NCBI RefSeq assembly: GCF_027019125.1
Contig: NZ_JALUXE010000027.1
Span: forward strand, 434,001 to 498,000
Direction of reading: 5' to 3'
DNA length: 64,000 bases
Source of the DNA: Roseovarius sp.
GTDB lineage: Bacteria; Pseudomonadota; Alphaproteobacteria; Rhodobacterales; Rhodobacteraceae
In this document: piece by piece, positions 1-8,685 of the stretch
Numbering within the stretch: position 1 is the first letter of the stretch
Layout of the letters: every line of letters begins with the position of its first letter
The notes under the pieces: generated by a model
Told to the model about the DNA's origin: nothing
Database searches by the model: none
What the model saw: the letters and a program-made list of their open reading frames with translations, nothing else
Made by a program: the position numbers and the translations under genes

Positions 1-696
1 CGACGACAGCATATAGCCCTCGCCGCGCACGGTCTGCAGGTAGCGCGGCTGCTTGGGATCGCTCTCGATCTTGCGGCGCAGACGGGTGATCTGCACATCC
101 ACGGCGCGTTCCTGCGCCTGCCCGCCATCGCGGCCCAGGTCCTCGACCAGCTTGGCGCGACTCACCGGCTTGCGCAGGTTCTCGGCAAAGATCCGCATCA
201 GCTGCACCTCGGTCGCGGTCAGGCGCACGGGCTTGCCCGCGCGGCTGAGTTCCGCGCGCTCGATGTCATAGCGCACCGGCCCCAGATGCACGATCTTGGG
301 TTGCACCGGCTCCTGCTCGGGCTCGGGCATCCGGCGCAGGATCGCGTTGATCCGCAGCAACAGTTCCTTGGGCTCGAACGGCTTGGGCAGATAGTCGTCC
401 GCGCCCGCCTCCAGCCCCTCGATCCGGTCGGGGGTTTCTCCCTTGGCAGTCAAGAGCAGGATCGGCGTCTTGTGGGTCGCGCGCAGCGCGCGGGTCAGTT
501 CCACCCCGCTCTCGCCGGGCATCATCACATCCATCACGATCAGGTCGAAATCCAGCCCCGCCAGCACGCGGCGCGCATGGCCTGCGTCGCGCGCCACGGA
601 CACCAGGAATCCATGCCGTATCAGGAACTTGCGCAAAAGGCCGCGAATACGCTCGTCGTCATCCACAATAAGCAGATGGGGGGCGGGCTCGGTCAT
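1..696 (-). CDS. petR: OmpR-family response regulator, PetR-like (3' end beyond window)
   Basis: DNA-binding response regulator; 232 codons are visible and the stop lies beyond the left edge. The receiver domain (about residues 5-120) has the acidic triad D12-D14, the phospho-acceptor D56 in the run VMDVMMPGESG, T83 and K105 of LPKPF. The C-terminal winged helix (about 140-232) ends in the typical VRGEGYML. The ATG overlaps the stop of the MarR gene upstream (ATGA). In Rhodobacter capsulatus a MarR-type petP and a response regulator petR are paired upstream of the cytochrome bc1 genes, and this pair has the same order. The symbol rests on that synteny; the pet operon itself is not in view and no sensor kinase is adjacent. 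Confidence 0.85.
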   Translation of the reverse strand, partial: MTEPAPHLLIVDDDERIRGLLRKFLIRHGFLVSVARDAGHARRVLAGLDFDLIVMDVMMPGESGVELTRALRATHKTPILLLTAKGETPDRIEGLEAGADDYLPKPFEPKELLLRINAILRRMPEPEQEPVQPKIVHLGPVRYDIERAELSRAGKPVRLTATEVQLMRIFAENLRKPVSRAKLVEDLGRDGGQAQERAVDVQITRLRRKIESDPKQPRYLQTVRGEGYMLSS

Positions 697-1190
697 GTGT
701 CACTCTCCCGGATGGCGTGATAACGGCGGCGCAAGTCTGGTTCCATCATCGCCTCAAGCACCTGACGGAACCCGGCGACAGCCTGCGGCCCCGCCGCCCG
801 ATAGGCGGCGCGCATCCGCGCGCGCTGTGCGTCCGACAGCTTGCGCTCAAGCGCCGCCCCCGCTTCGGTCAAGGTCAGGTGCCGCTCGCGCTTGTCCGTG
901 GTGCCGACCCGGCTCTCGACCAGCCCGTCCTCGATCAGGGTGCGCAGCACGCGGTTCAGGGATTGCTTGGTCACACCAAGGATCGCCAGGAGGTTGTTGA
1001 CCGTGGTGCCGGGGCTGCGCGCAATGAAATGGATCGCCCGGTGATGCGCGCGCCCATAGGCCAGGGTTGCAAGGATACGGTCGGGATCGGCGGTGAAACC
1101 GCGATAGGCAAAAAACATCGCTTCTATGCCCTGACGCAACTGCTCGTCGGTGAGAAACAACAGGTTTTCGCCGCTATGCAGTTCGGCCAT
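693..1190 (-). CDS. petP: MarR-family transcriptional regulator, PetP-like
   Basis: Winged-helix regulator of 165 aa, the normal MarR length. A helical dimerisation segment (about 1-55) precedes the helix-turn-helix, with the recognition helix near residues 73-84 (VTKQSLNRVLRT) and a basic wing at about 92-107 containing TTDKRERHLTLT. The C-terminal helices complete the dimer interface. It is the first gene of a two-gene unit with the response regulator, sharing ATGA with it, as in petPR of R. capsulatus. It is transcribed divergently from ilvE across 165 bp, so autoregulation from that gap is plausible but not shown. Confidence 0.85.
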   Translation of the reverse strand: MAELHSGENLLFLTDEQLRQGIEAMFFAYRGFTADPDRILATLAYGRAHHRAIHFIARSPGTTVNNLLAILGVTKQSLNRVLRTLIEDGLVESRVGTTDKRERHLTLTEAGAALERKLSDAQRARMRAAYRAAGPQAVAGFRQVLEAMMEPDLRRRYHAIRESDT

Positions 1191-1245
1191 GCCCAGGCTC
1201 CGTTCACAATCATCACGTCACATATTTCATATTAAGTCAGCTTTG

Positions 1246-1274
1246 TTGACATTCCAAGATCAAACTGCTACCGA
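1246..1274 (+). promoter_or_regulatory. possible promoter for ilvE
   Basis: A consensus -35 hexamer TTGACA lies at 1246-1251, followed after 17 bp by TACCGA at 1269-1274, a poor -10. It is the only consensus-like -35 in the divergent gap and points to ilvE, about 80 bp downstream. Prediction only. Confidence 0.3.
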
Positions 1275-1295
1275 ATCTCAGTTTTTGCGCAATAA

Positions 1296-1314
1296 TATGT
1301 CCGAGGTGGACATA
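1296..1314. promoter_or_regulatory. perfect inverted repeat TATGTCC-N5-GGACATA
   Basis: Two perfect 7-bp arms (1296-1302 and 1308-1314) separated by GAGGT lie in the gap between petP and ilvE, 41 bp before the ilvE start. Size and symmetry fit an operator for a dimeric regulator. The adjacent MarR protein is an obvious but unproven candidate. There is no T-tract, so it is not a terminator. Confidence 0.5.
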
Positions 1315-1355
1315 ACTAGCGCAATAAATGCAAACATCGCAAAGGGAAAGCGGAA

Positions 1356-2222
1356 ATGTCTGGCTATGACGATCGGGACGGCAAAATCTGGATGGATGGC
1401 AAAATGGTGGACTGGCGGGATGCCAATGTGCATATCCTGACCCATGCGCTGCATTATGCCAGCTCGGTCTTCGAGGGCGAGCGCTGCTATGGCGGCAAGG
1501 TCTTCAAGAGCCGCGCCCATTCCGAACGCCTGCTGAAATCGGGCGAGCTGATGGATATGAAGATCCCCTACACCGTGGACGAAATCGAGGCGGCCAAGCG
1601 CGCCGTGCTCGAGGCCAACAACCTCACCGATGCCTATGTCCGCGTCGTCGCCTTCCGGGGGGCTGGCCTCGACATGGGTGTTGCCGCTGCGCGCAACCCG
1701 ATCCGCATGGCCGTCACCGCCTGGGAATGGGGCAACTACTATGGCGACGCCAAGATGAAGGGCGCCAAGCTCGACATCGCCAAATGGAAACGCCCCAGCC
1801 CCGAGACGATCCCCGTCGCCGCCAAGGCCGCCGGTCTCTACATGATCTGCACCATGTCCAAACATGCCGCCGAGGCCAAGGGCTGCTCGGATGCGATGTT
1901 CCTCGATTATCGCGGCTATGTGGCCGAGGCGACCGGGGCCAATATCTTTTTCGTCAAGGATGGCGAGGTGCACACGCCGCTGGCCGATGCGATCCTCAAC
2001 GGCCTCACGCGCCAGACCGTGATCGGCATGCTCAAGGATCGCCAGATCAAGGTGCACGAGCGTCATATCATGCCCGAAGAGTTGGAAGGGTTCGAGCAGT
2101 GCTGGCTAACCGGCTCTGCCGCCGAGGTGACACCGGTCGGCCAGATCGGCGATTACACCTTCGAGGTGGGCGCGATGACGCGCGAGGTCTCGCAGGCCTA
2201 TGAGGCTCTCGTGCGCGCCTGA
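1356..2222 (+). CDS. ilvE: branched-chain amino acid aminotransferase
   Basis: Class IV PLP-dependent aminotransferase (288 aa) that interconverts leucine, isoleucine and valine with their 2-oxo acids using glutamate/2-oxoglutarate. The PLP-binding lysine is K157 in VAAKAAGLY. The phosphate-binding and dimer regions around GYVAEATGANIFFV and the C-terminal LTGSAAEVTPV match the family. Length is slightly below E. coli IlvE (309 aa) but normal for alphaproteobacterial forms. It is monocistronic, ending in a strong intrinsic terminator. A D-amino-acid transaminase is less likely given the close match to IlvE motifs. Confidence 0.93.
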   Translation: MSGYDDRDGKIWMDGKMVDWRDANVHILTHALHYASSVFEGERCYGGKVFKSRAHSERLLKSGELMDMKIPYTVDEIEAAKRAVLEANNLTDAYVRVVAFRGAGLDMGVAAARNPIRMAVTAWEWGNYYGDAKMKGAKLDIAKWKRPSPETIPVAAKAAGLYMICTMSKHAAEAKGCSDAMFLDYRGYVAEATGANIFFVKDGEVHTPLADAILNGLTRQTVIGMLKDRQIKVHERHIMPEELEGFEQCWLTGSAAEVTPVGQIGDYTFEVGAMTREVSQAYEALVRA

Positions 2223-2268
2223 TCCGTACAAGGCCTTGGCCGAACCCCGGCCCTAATTTCGCCGCAAT

Positions 2269-2300
2269 CGCCGCCCGGCCCTGCCGGGCGGCGTTTTTTT
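2269..2300 (+). terminator. intrinsic terminator after ilvE
   Basis: A GC-rich hairpin with arms CGCCGCCCGG (2269-2278) and CCGGGCGGCG (2284-2293), loop of 5 nt, is followed directly by seven T residues (2294-2300). It starts 47 bp after the ilvE stop. Confidence 0.93.
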
Positions 2301-3101
2301 GCCGTTTTGACCGGTTGATTCGCCGCAATTTCACGCCGCGCCGCCATTCGATCCCGAAAAAGGCCGTTTCGCAACTCTCCTTAAACGTGTCAGGAATGTG
2401 GCGCGTCCGCGTCCCGCGCCCCGTCTAAAGCCGCAAGGGTTCTGGCGCGCGGCCCAGATCGCCCCACGTTTCCAGGACTGCAACATTACGCTACGTCGCA
2501 ACCCGTTTCTGGCAACCAAAGCGGTATTTTTCCCCCTATCGCAGCGGTAATGCGCGACGTATCCATTGGTTGTTTCGAGAGGTGGGACAATCCGGCGCGC
2601 AACCCCCTATGCGATCCGCGATGCCGTCAACAGTTCGAGGGACAGTTTGTGGTTAAAATGTGGCGTGATCTGGCCGCATCCAGCCAAAATGGGCATGGCG
2701 CATTGTGGCGAAACATGGGCGTCCACAGGGGGTGGTGTCATAACCAGACGAGAGGTGGCGGAAGGTGAAAACATCCCTGAGTTGTATTTTTTCGAGGTCC
2801 TTGACTTGATCAGGGGCAAAGTGCATCAACATGTAAGTTACGTTAATAATTAGTAAATCTGGAAATGACAGGCAGTGGGGGCATTGGCCGGTCGTATCCT
2901 CGGGGTAAATTACATTGCCGAAGTCATATGCGAAAAGTGATAGATTACTAGGTCAAAGCCTGCCGATCTCTGGCGACAGTTTCGCCAAGTTTCGGACATA
3001 ATTGCAACGCTGTGCCGGACGACAGGCGCGGCACGTGGCAACAGGCTGGCCAGAGTATGTGTAAACGGTTTTGGGGTTTCGAGATTCTGGGGAGTGCTGC
3101 C
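2301..3101. other. 800-bp non-coding stretch before the polysaccharide cluster
   Basis: No reading frame here looks like a protein: short open frames in both strands carry no recognisable motif and no good ribosome site. Base composition drops towards AT around 2780-2960. The region probably holds the promoter and leader of the polysaccharide cluster. One operator-like inverted repeat is listed separately; otherwise nothing firm can be assigned. Confidence 0.6.
2971..2987. promoter_or_regulatory. inverted repeat upstream of sugar transferase
   Basis: TGGCGA (2971-2976) and TCGCCA (2982-2987) are perfect 6-bp arms around CAGTT, 114 bp before the sugar transferase start. The spacing suits a dimeric regulator. 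Short repeats like this can occur by chance in GC-rich DNA. Confidence 0.3.
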
Positions 3102-3791
3102 ATGCCATTGCGATCCGTTCCGGTGCCGTTGCGCCAGGTAGACGCGAAATTGATTCACAATCCGACGGCCGGATTGAAAACCTTTCAAGTCTACGGACAT
3201 TTCTTCAAGCGGGTACTGGACATCCTCGTTGTCCTGCTTTCGGCACCTGCCGTGCTCTTGGTCGTGGCTGTACTCTGCGTGTTGATTTCACGGGATGGCG
3301 CGTCGCCCTTTTACGCGCAGGATCGTGTTGGCAAGAATGGACGCATCTTCCGGATGTGGAAACTGCGCAGCATGGTGCTGAACGCCGATGCCCAACTCGA
3401 GAGCTATCTTGCGGCCAATCCCGCCCGTCGTCTGGAATGGGACGAGCATCAGAAACTGCGCCATGATCCGCGTATCACCCGCATCGGTCGCCTGATCCGC
3501 AAGACCTCGCTCGACGAATTGCCGCAGCTCTGGAACGTGCTGATCGGTGACATGTCGATCGTCGGCCCGCGCCCGATGATGCCCAACCAAAAGGCGCTCT
3601 ATCCCGGTCGTGGCTATTACGCGCTGCGCCCCGGCATCACCGGCTATTGGCAGATTTCCGTGCGCAACGAGAGCAGCTTTGCCGAACGCGCCAACTTCGA
3701 TACCAAGTATCTGCGTGAGCTGTCCCTCTGGACCGACCTGCGCGTGATGCTCTGCACCTTCCGCGTGGTCTTCTGCGGGACCGGCTGCTAG
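3102..3791 (+). CDS. polyprenyl-phosphate sugar-1-phosphate transferase (polysaccharide priming)
   Basis: Initiating sugar transferase of the bacterial sugar transferase family (ExoY/WcaJ type, 229 aa). It moves a hexose-1-phosphate from a UDP-sugar to undecaprenyl phosphate at the inner face of the cytoplasmic membrane. It has one N-terminal membrane segment (about 38-62), the basic motif RMWKLRSM after it, and the hallmark TSLDELPQLWNVL followed by DMSIVGPRP. ATG at 3102 is chosen because GGGGAG lies 7 nt upstream; in-frame ATGs at 3012 and 3057 lack this. It is short, without the extra N-terminal helices of WbaP. First gene of the 3-11 kb cluster; the sugar cannot be told from sequence. 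Confidence 0.9.
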   Translation: MPLRSVPVPLRQVDAKLIHNPTAGLKTFQVYGHFFKRVLDILVVLLSAPAVLLVVAVLCVLISRDGASPFYAQDRVGKNGRIFRMWKLRSMVLNADAQLESYLAANPARRLEWDEHQKLRHDPRITRIGRLIRKTSLDELPQLWNVLIGDMSIVGPRPMMPNQKALYPGRGYYALRPGITGYWQISVRNESSFAERANFDTKYLRELSLWTDLRVMLCTFRVVFCGTGC

Positions 3792-3888
3792 GCGGCCCCG
3801 CCGCCCCTGCCTGCGCGGGACAATCTGGCCGGCACTGGCGCATTGATGCACCTTGCCGCCAAAATCGCGGCGCATCGGTCTGAATCTA

Positions 3889-3918
3889 TTGAAATTCATC
3901 GGTTCTGGCACCTAGGCT
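3889..3918 (+). promoter_or_regulatory. possible promoter inside polysaccharide cluster
   Basis: TTGAAA (3889-3894) and TAGGCT (3913-3918) are spaced 18 bp apart in the 208-bp gap between the priming transferase and the polymerase-like gene. This could give the downstream five genes their own start site. Weak match, prediction only. Confidence 0.25.
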
Positions 3919-3999
3919 GTCCGTGCCGTCTGGCGCGGCGGGGCGCGCTGCGGCCCGCTGCCAGACCGGCGAAACAGTCAAAGAGGTGCCCGGCGCGTC

Positions 4000-5394
4000 A
4001 TGCCCAATGCTTTGGCCTACCTGATGCTGGCCGCCTGGCCGCTGATCACGCTGGTGATGTTCCGGCGTTGGCCCATCGAGCGTGCGCTGATCTGGTCGCT
4101 CTTGGGCGCCTATATGTTCCTGCCGCCGCCGCCCGCCGCCTTCGATTTCCCGCTGGTGCCGCCCCTGACCAAGGAATCGCTGCCCAGCCTTGCCACCTTT
4201 GCCATCTGCCTCATTCATGCCAAGGCCCGCGCGCCGCTCTTGCCCAAGAGCCTGCCGGCCCGCGTCCTTGTCGCCCTCTTCATCCTGAGCCCCATTGCCA
4301 CGGTCCTCACCAATGGCGAGCCGGTCTTCTATGGCCGCATCGGCCTGCCTGGGCTCGGGCTCAAGGACATGGTGGCGCTCTGCCTCCTGCAAGCCATCCT
4401 GCTCTTGCCCTTCCTTCTGGCGCGGCAACATCTGGCCACGCCTGAGGGGCTGCGCGAACTGGTGATGGCGCTGATGCTGGGCGGGCTGATCTATTCCCTG
4501 CCGATGCTCCTCGAGGTGCGGCTTTCTCCCCAGCTCAACTTCTGGATTTACGGCTATTACCAGCACAGTTTCGAGCAGACGATGCGCGCGGGCGGCTTCC
4601 GCCCCATCGTCTTCATGTATCACGGCCTCTGGGTGGCCTTTTTCACCGTCATGGCCATGACCTGCGCCATCGCACTGGCGCGCGAGGCGGATGTGCGACG
4701 CCGCATTCTTTACCTCTTGGCGGCGCTTTATCTTGGCGGTGTTCTGGTGCTCTGCAAATCGCTGGGCTCGCTGATCTATGGCGTCTATCTGGCCCCGCTG
4801 GCCCTCTTCCTGCCCACGCGAATGCAAATCCGCATCGCGGGGCTGATGGCGGTGGTGGCTGTTGCCTATCCGGTGCTCAAGGGCGCAGGCCTGATCCCGG
4901 TCGACTGGATTCTCGAACAGGCCGCCAAGGTGGACCCCGAGCGCGCCTATTCCCTGCGCTTCCGCCTCGATAACGAGGATATCCTGATGGAGCGCGCCCT
5001 CGAAAAGCCGCTGTTTGGCTGGGGCAGCTGGGGGCGCAACCATATCCTCAATCCCGTAACCGGCGTGATCGAGACCGTGACCGACGGCCGCTGGATCATC
5101 CTGATCGGCATCTTCGGCTGGGTCGGGTATCTGGCGGAATTCGGCCTTGTCGCGCTGCCGATCCTGATGCTCTGGGTCCACGGGCGCCGCCTGGGTGATG
5201 CCGCCCATGTGCGCCTGATCGGCCCGGTGGCGCTCTTGCTCGCCATCAACCTGATCGACATGCTGCCCAATGCCACGCTCACGCCGCTCACATGGCTTTT
5301 TGCCGGCGCGGTGCTGGGCCTGACCGAGGTGACGCATATTCAGCGCCCTGCCACAACGCCCCGCCGCTCCCCGGGCTGGCGGCCGATCATGTGA
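4000..5394 (+). CDS. O-antigen polymerase/ligase-like membrane protein
   Basis: Polytopic inner-membrane protein of 464 aa with roughly 11-12 hydrophobic segments and a large periplasmic-type loop around residues 300-360 (SLRFRLDNEDILMERAL followed by LFGWGSWGRN). That loop, with a motif of the form RxxxxxxAL-x-PLFGWG, resembles the Wzy/WaaL (O-antigen ligase/polymerase) family, which polymerises or transfers polysaccharide repeat units. Its place between a priming transferase and a GT4 glycosyltransferase fits a polymerase. Sequence within this family is poorly conserved, so polymerase and ligase cannot be separated. No flippase (Wzx) is next to it. Confidence 0.7.
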   Translation: MPNALAYLMLAAWPLITLVMFRRWPIERALIWSLLGAYMFLPPPPAAFDFPLVPPLTKESLPSLATFAICLIHAKARAPLLPKSLPARVLVALFILSPIATVLTNGEPVFYGRIGLPGLGLKDMVALCLLQAILLLPFLLARQHLATPEGLRELVMALMLGGLIYSLPMLLEVRLSPQLNFWIYGYYQHSFEQTMRAGGFRPIVFMYHGLWVAFFTVMAMTCAIALAREADVRRRILYLLAALYLGGVLVLCKSLGSLIYGVYLAPLALFLPTRMQIRIAGLMAVVAVAYPVLKGAGLIPVDWILEQAAKVDPERAYSLRFRLDNEDILMERALEKPLFGWGSWGRNHILNPVTGVIETVTDGRWIILIGIFGWVGYLAEFGLVALPILMLWVHGRRLGDAAHVRLIGPVALLLAINLIDMLPNATLTPLTWLFAGAVLGLTEVTHIQRPATTPRRSPGWRPIM

Positions 5395-5404
5395 GGCGCG
5401 CGCC

Positions 5405-6694
5405 ATGACCCGCCCCCGCGTGCTTGTCATTGCCGAGGCCGCCAATCCCGAATGGGTCAGCGTGCCGCTGGTCGGATGGTCGCTGGCCACCGCCCTGCGC
5501 GAGGTGGCCGAGGTGCATATCGTCACCCAGATCCGCAACCGCGAGGCGTTTCTGCGCGCAGGGCTGGTCGAGGGCGTCGATTTCACCGCGATCGATTCCG
5601 AGGCGCTGGCCCGCCCCCTCTGGGCCCTGGGCGAGCGGCTGCGCATGGGGCAGGGCAGGGGCTGGACCACGCTGCAAGTGATCAACGCGCTCAGCTATCC
5701 GTGGTTCGAGCATCTGGTGTGGCAACAGTTCGGCGCGGCCATCCGCGCCGGACGCTACGACATCGTGCATCGCATCACCCCGCTCAGCCCGACGATTTCC
5801 TCGTCCCTTGCGGGCAAATGCGCCCGTGCGGGCGTGCCCTTTGTCCTCGGGCCGCTCAACGGCGGCGTGCCATGGCCCGCTGGCTTTGATGCCGAGCGGC
5901 GGCGCGAGCGCGAGTATCTGAGCTACCTGCGCAGCGCCTACAAGGCGCTGCCGGGCCGTACCGCAACCCTGCGCCATGCCGCAGCCGTCTTTGCGGGCTC
6001 TCGGCATACGATGGGCGAATTGCCCGGCTTTGCCCGCGCCAAGACCGTCTATCTGCCCGAAAACGCCATCGACCCCGCCCGCTTTTCCCGCATCGCCACG
6101 CCCGCGCCAAATGGCCCCCTGCGCGCGGCCTTCGTCGGGCGGCTTGTGCCCTACAAAGGCCCCGACATGCTGATCGAGGCGGCAGCGCCGATGCTGCGCG
6201 CGGGGCACCTCCATCTTGATCTGGTGGGCGACGGGCCGATGATGCCCGCCTTGCGCGCGCAGGCCGATACCCTGGGCGTGACCGCTCAGATCACCTTTCA
6301 CGGCTGGCTGGAACATCGCGCCGTGCAGGATGTGCTCGCCACCTGCCATCTCTTCGCCTTCCCCTCGATCCGTGAATTCGGCGGCGGTGTGGTGCTCGAG
6401 GCGATGGCCCTCGCCGTGCCGCCGCTCATCGTCGATTACGCTGGCCCCGGCGAGCTGGTCACAGCCGCGCGCGGGCTCAAGGTGCCCTTGGGCACGCGGT
6501 CTGAAATCATCGTCGGCTTTGCCACGGCGCTTGAGGCGCTCAGCCACGACCGCAGTGCCCTTGCCGCCATGGGGCAGGCGGGCCGCGCATGGGTGCTGGA
6601 CCAGGCCACATGGGCCGCCAAGGCAGGCCAGGTGCGCGCCGTCTACGACGCCCTGCTGGCCAAGGCCCCGCTGCCAGAGGTCTTTGCCGCATGA
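5405..6694 (+). CDS. glycosyltransferase family 4
   Basis: GT-B fold glycosyltransferase of 429 aa. The C-terminal nucleotide-sugar domain begins at about residue 245 with FVGRLVPYKGPDMLIEA and carries the GT4 retaining-type motif SIREFGGGVVLEAMA, with the two glutamates seven residues apart. The N-terminal acceptor domain includes FVLGPLNGGVPWP, a glycine loop common in this family. It would add a sugar to the lipid-linked repeat unit in the cytoplasm. It starts 10 bp after the polymerase-like gene and overlaps the acyltransferase by ATGA, so these are cotranscribed. Donor and acceptor are unknown. Confidence 0.85.
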   Translation: MTRPRVLVIAEAANPEWVSVPLVGWSLATALREVAEVHIVTQIRNREAFLRAGLVEGVDFTAIDSEALARPLWALGERLRMGQGRGWTTLQVINALSYPWFEHLVWQQFGAAIRAGRYDIVHRITPLSPTISSSLAGKCARAGVPFVLGPLNGGVPWPAGFDAERRREREYLSYLRSAYKALPGRTATLRHAAAVFAGSRHTMGELPGFARAKTVYLPENAIDPARFSRIATPAPNGPLRAAFVGRLVPYKGPDMLIEAAAPMLRAGHLHLDLVGDGPMMPALRAQADTLGVTAQITFHGWLEHRAVQDVLATCHLFAFPSIREFGGGVVLEAMALAVPPLIVDYAGPGELVTAARGLKVPLGTRSEIIVGFATALEALSHDRSALAAMGQAGRAWVLDQATWAAKAGQVRAVYDALLAKAPLPEVFAA

Positions 6695-8685
6695 GCGCCG
6701 CCTATCGCCCTGAAATCGACGGGTTGCGCGCCATCGCGGTGCTGTCCGTGGTTCTCTATCACTTCGGGATGCCGGGCATTCCCGGCGGCTTTGTCGGCGT
6801 GGACATCTTCTTTGTCATCTCCGGCTTTCTGATCGGCGGCATCCTCTGGGCGGACCTGCGCGAAACGGGCCGCATTCGCCTTGCCCGCTTCTACCTGCGC
6901 CGCCTGCGCCGTCTGGCCCCTGCCTATTTCGCCATGGCAGCGGCGACGCTGCTGATGGGCTGGCTCATCCTCTTGCCATTCGAGTTTCGCGAATTCGGCA
7001 AATCCCTCATTGCCGCCACGGTCTATCTCTCCAACATCCATTTCTACCGTGAAGCGGGCTATTTCGACGGCGTGTCCGAGGAAAAGCCGCTCTTGCACAC
7101 ATGGTCGCTGGCGGTCGAGGAACAATTCTACATCGTCCTGCCTTTCCTCCTCTTGGCTCTGGTCCGCTGGCGGCCCAGGCTGCCCATGATCCTCGCGGCC
7201 CTCGCAGCACTCTCGCTTGCCGCCTGTCTCTGGCTCACGCCCCGCTCGCCCACGGCGGCCTTCTACCTTTTCCCCTTCCGCGCGTGGGAGCTTTTGGCGG
7301 GCGTCCTGCTGGCCATCGCGGGGCAGGAGAACAAGGCGCGCTACGCCCTTCACCCCGCGCTTTCCTGGGCCGGTCTGGCGCTCCTGCTCGCCTCCATCAC
7401 CCTGATCCGGGCCGAGGGCTTTCCCGGCTGGCAGGCGATCCTGCCCGTGGCGGGCACGCTGCTCATCCTGATGAATGGCCGCGATGCCAACCCGGTCAAC
7501 CGCGCCCTGATGCACCCGGCCCCGGTATTCATCGGCCTCATCTCCTATTCGCTCTACCTCTGGCACTGGCCGGTGTTCGTCCTCTCCTCCTATTGGCGCG
7601 ATGGCTACTCCGGCCCAATCGAGGCGACCGCCTGGCTTGCCCTTGCCGTTGCCCTTTCCGTCCTCTCGTGGCGCACTATCGAACGCCCCGTGCGCCGGAT
7701 GCAGGGCGGCACGCGCACACTCGTCTCAGGCACGGCGCTGGCCTCGCTGGCGCTGCTGGCCGTGGGTCTGCTCCTCTGGCGCGGCGATGGCCTGCCCACC
7801 CGCTTTGCGCCAGAGTTGCGCACGCATATCGCCGCCTCCGGTGATTTCAATCAGGACTGGTCGCGCTGCTCCACTCCCACCACCGGCCCACTGGCGGGGG
7901 TCGAGACCTGCCCCATCGGCCCGGATGGCCCGCCTGAGGTGCTGATCTGGGGCGACAGCCACCTGCGCGCCATGAAAGAGGGGCTGGAGGTCGCCGCCTT
8001 TGCCGCCAACCGCCCCGCGCTCATCCTCTGGCACGCAGGCTGTCCGCCGCTCTTTGGCGTGGCCAAGGCCGAAACCGCCGCCACCCCGGCACAGGACGCC
8101 GCCTGCACCCGTGCCAATCAGACGATCCGGTCCGGCATCGCCCAAATGGACAGCCTGCACACCCTGCTCCTCGTTGGTCGCTGGTCCTATTACGCCGAAG
8201 GGCAGGGGGTAGGGCTCGACGCGCATAACCGCATTACCCTTGCGCCGCTGCCCGACAGCCTCTTGCCCAAGGGGCCGCAACATACGCTCTTCAACGCAGG
8301 CTTGACCCGCACCATTGCCGAACTCTCCCCGCACGTCCCGCGCATCCATGTCCTGCGCCAACCACCCGAGGTGCCGGAGTACGATTCCCGCGCCGTGGCC
8401 CGCGCGCTGGTGCATGGCCGCATGGAGGTGGACGACACGACCCGCCTCACCGTGCCCCGCAGCATGGCCCTTGCCCGCGCCGCCCATGCCGAGGCACCGC
8501 TGATGGCCTTGGACCGCTCCGGGGCGATCACCCTCATCGACCCGTGGCCACGGCTCTGCGATGCCAGCACATGCCATGTGATGCAGGATGGACAAGCGTT
8601 CTATTTCGACAACAACCACCTCACCAATCGCGCCGCCATCGCCCTCAGCGATCTGTTCGCCCCCGTGTTCGAGGCCCCGCAATGA
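6691..8685 (+). CDS. OafA-type acyltransferase 3 with C-terminal SGNH domain
   Basis: 664-aa fused enzyme that O-acylates surface sugars. The N-terminal membrane domain (about 1-370, around ten helices) opens with YRPEIDGLRAIAV and contains the proposed catalytic H24 of LYHFG. The periplasmic SGNH-hydrolase-like domain (about 400-664) has G421-D422-S423-H424 and the block-V pair D640 and H643 in DNNH. Start ATG at 6691 overlaps the GT4 stop (ATGA); an upstream in-frame start would run through the GT4 gene. Likely modifies (probably acetylates) the polysaccharide made by this cluster; the actual acyl donor and target are inferred. Confidence 0.9.
   Translation: MSAAYRPEIDGLRAIAVLSVVLYHFGMPGIPGGFVGVDIFFVISGFLIGGILWADLRETGRIRLARFYLRRLRRLAPAYFAMAAATLLMGWLILLPFEFREFGKSLIAATVYLSNIHFYREAGYFDGVSEEKPLLHTWSLAVEEQFYIVLPFLLLALVRWRPRLPMILAALAALSLAACLWLTPRSPTAAFYLFPFRAWELLAGVLLAIAGQENKARYALHPALSWAGLALLLASITLIRAEGFPGWQAILPVAGTLLILMNGRDANPVNRALMHPAPVFIGLISYSLYLWHWPVFVLSSYWRDGYSGPIEATAWLALAVALSVLSWRTIERPVRRMQGGTRTLVSGTALASLALLAVGLLLWRGDGLPTRFAPELRTHIAASGDFNQDWSRCSTPTTGPLAGVETCPIGPDGPPEVLIWGDSHLRAMKEGLEVAAFAANRPALILWHAGCPPLFGVAKAETAATPAQDAACTRANQTIRSGIAQMDSLHTLLLVGRWSYYAEGQGVGLDAHNRITLAPLPDSLLPKGPQHTLFNAGLTRTIAELSPHVPRIHVLRQPPEVPEYDSRAVARALVHGRMEVDDTTRLTVPRSMALARAAHAEAPLMALDRSGAITLIDPWPRLCDASTCHVMQDGQAFYFDNNHLTNRAAIALSDLFAPVFEAPQ

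Noticed and set aside
2550-2853. Short open frames of 60-95 aa before the sugar transferase
   Set aside because: No motif, no good ribosome site and overlapping frames on both strands.
3886-5685. 599-aa open frame on the minus strand opposite the polymerase-like gene
   Set aside because: Its sequence is rich in Arg, Gln and His with no motif, a shadow of the plus-strand gene in GC-rich DNA.
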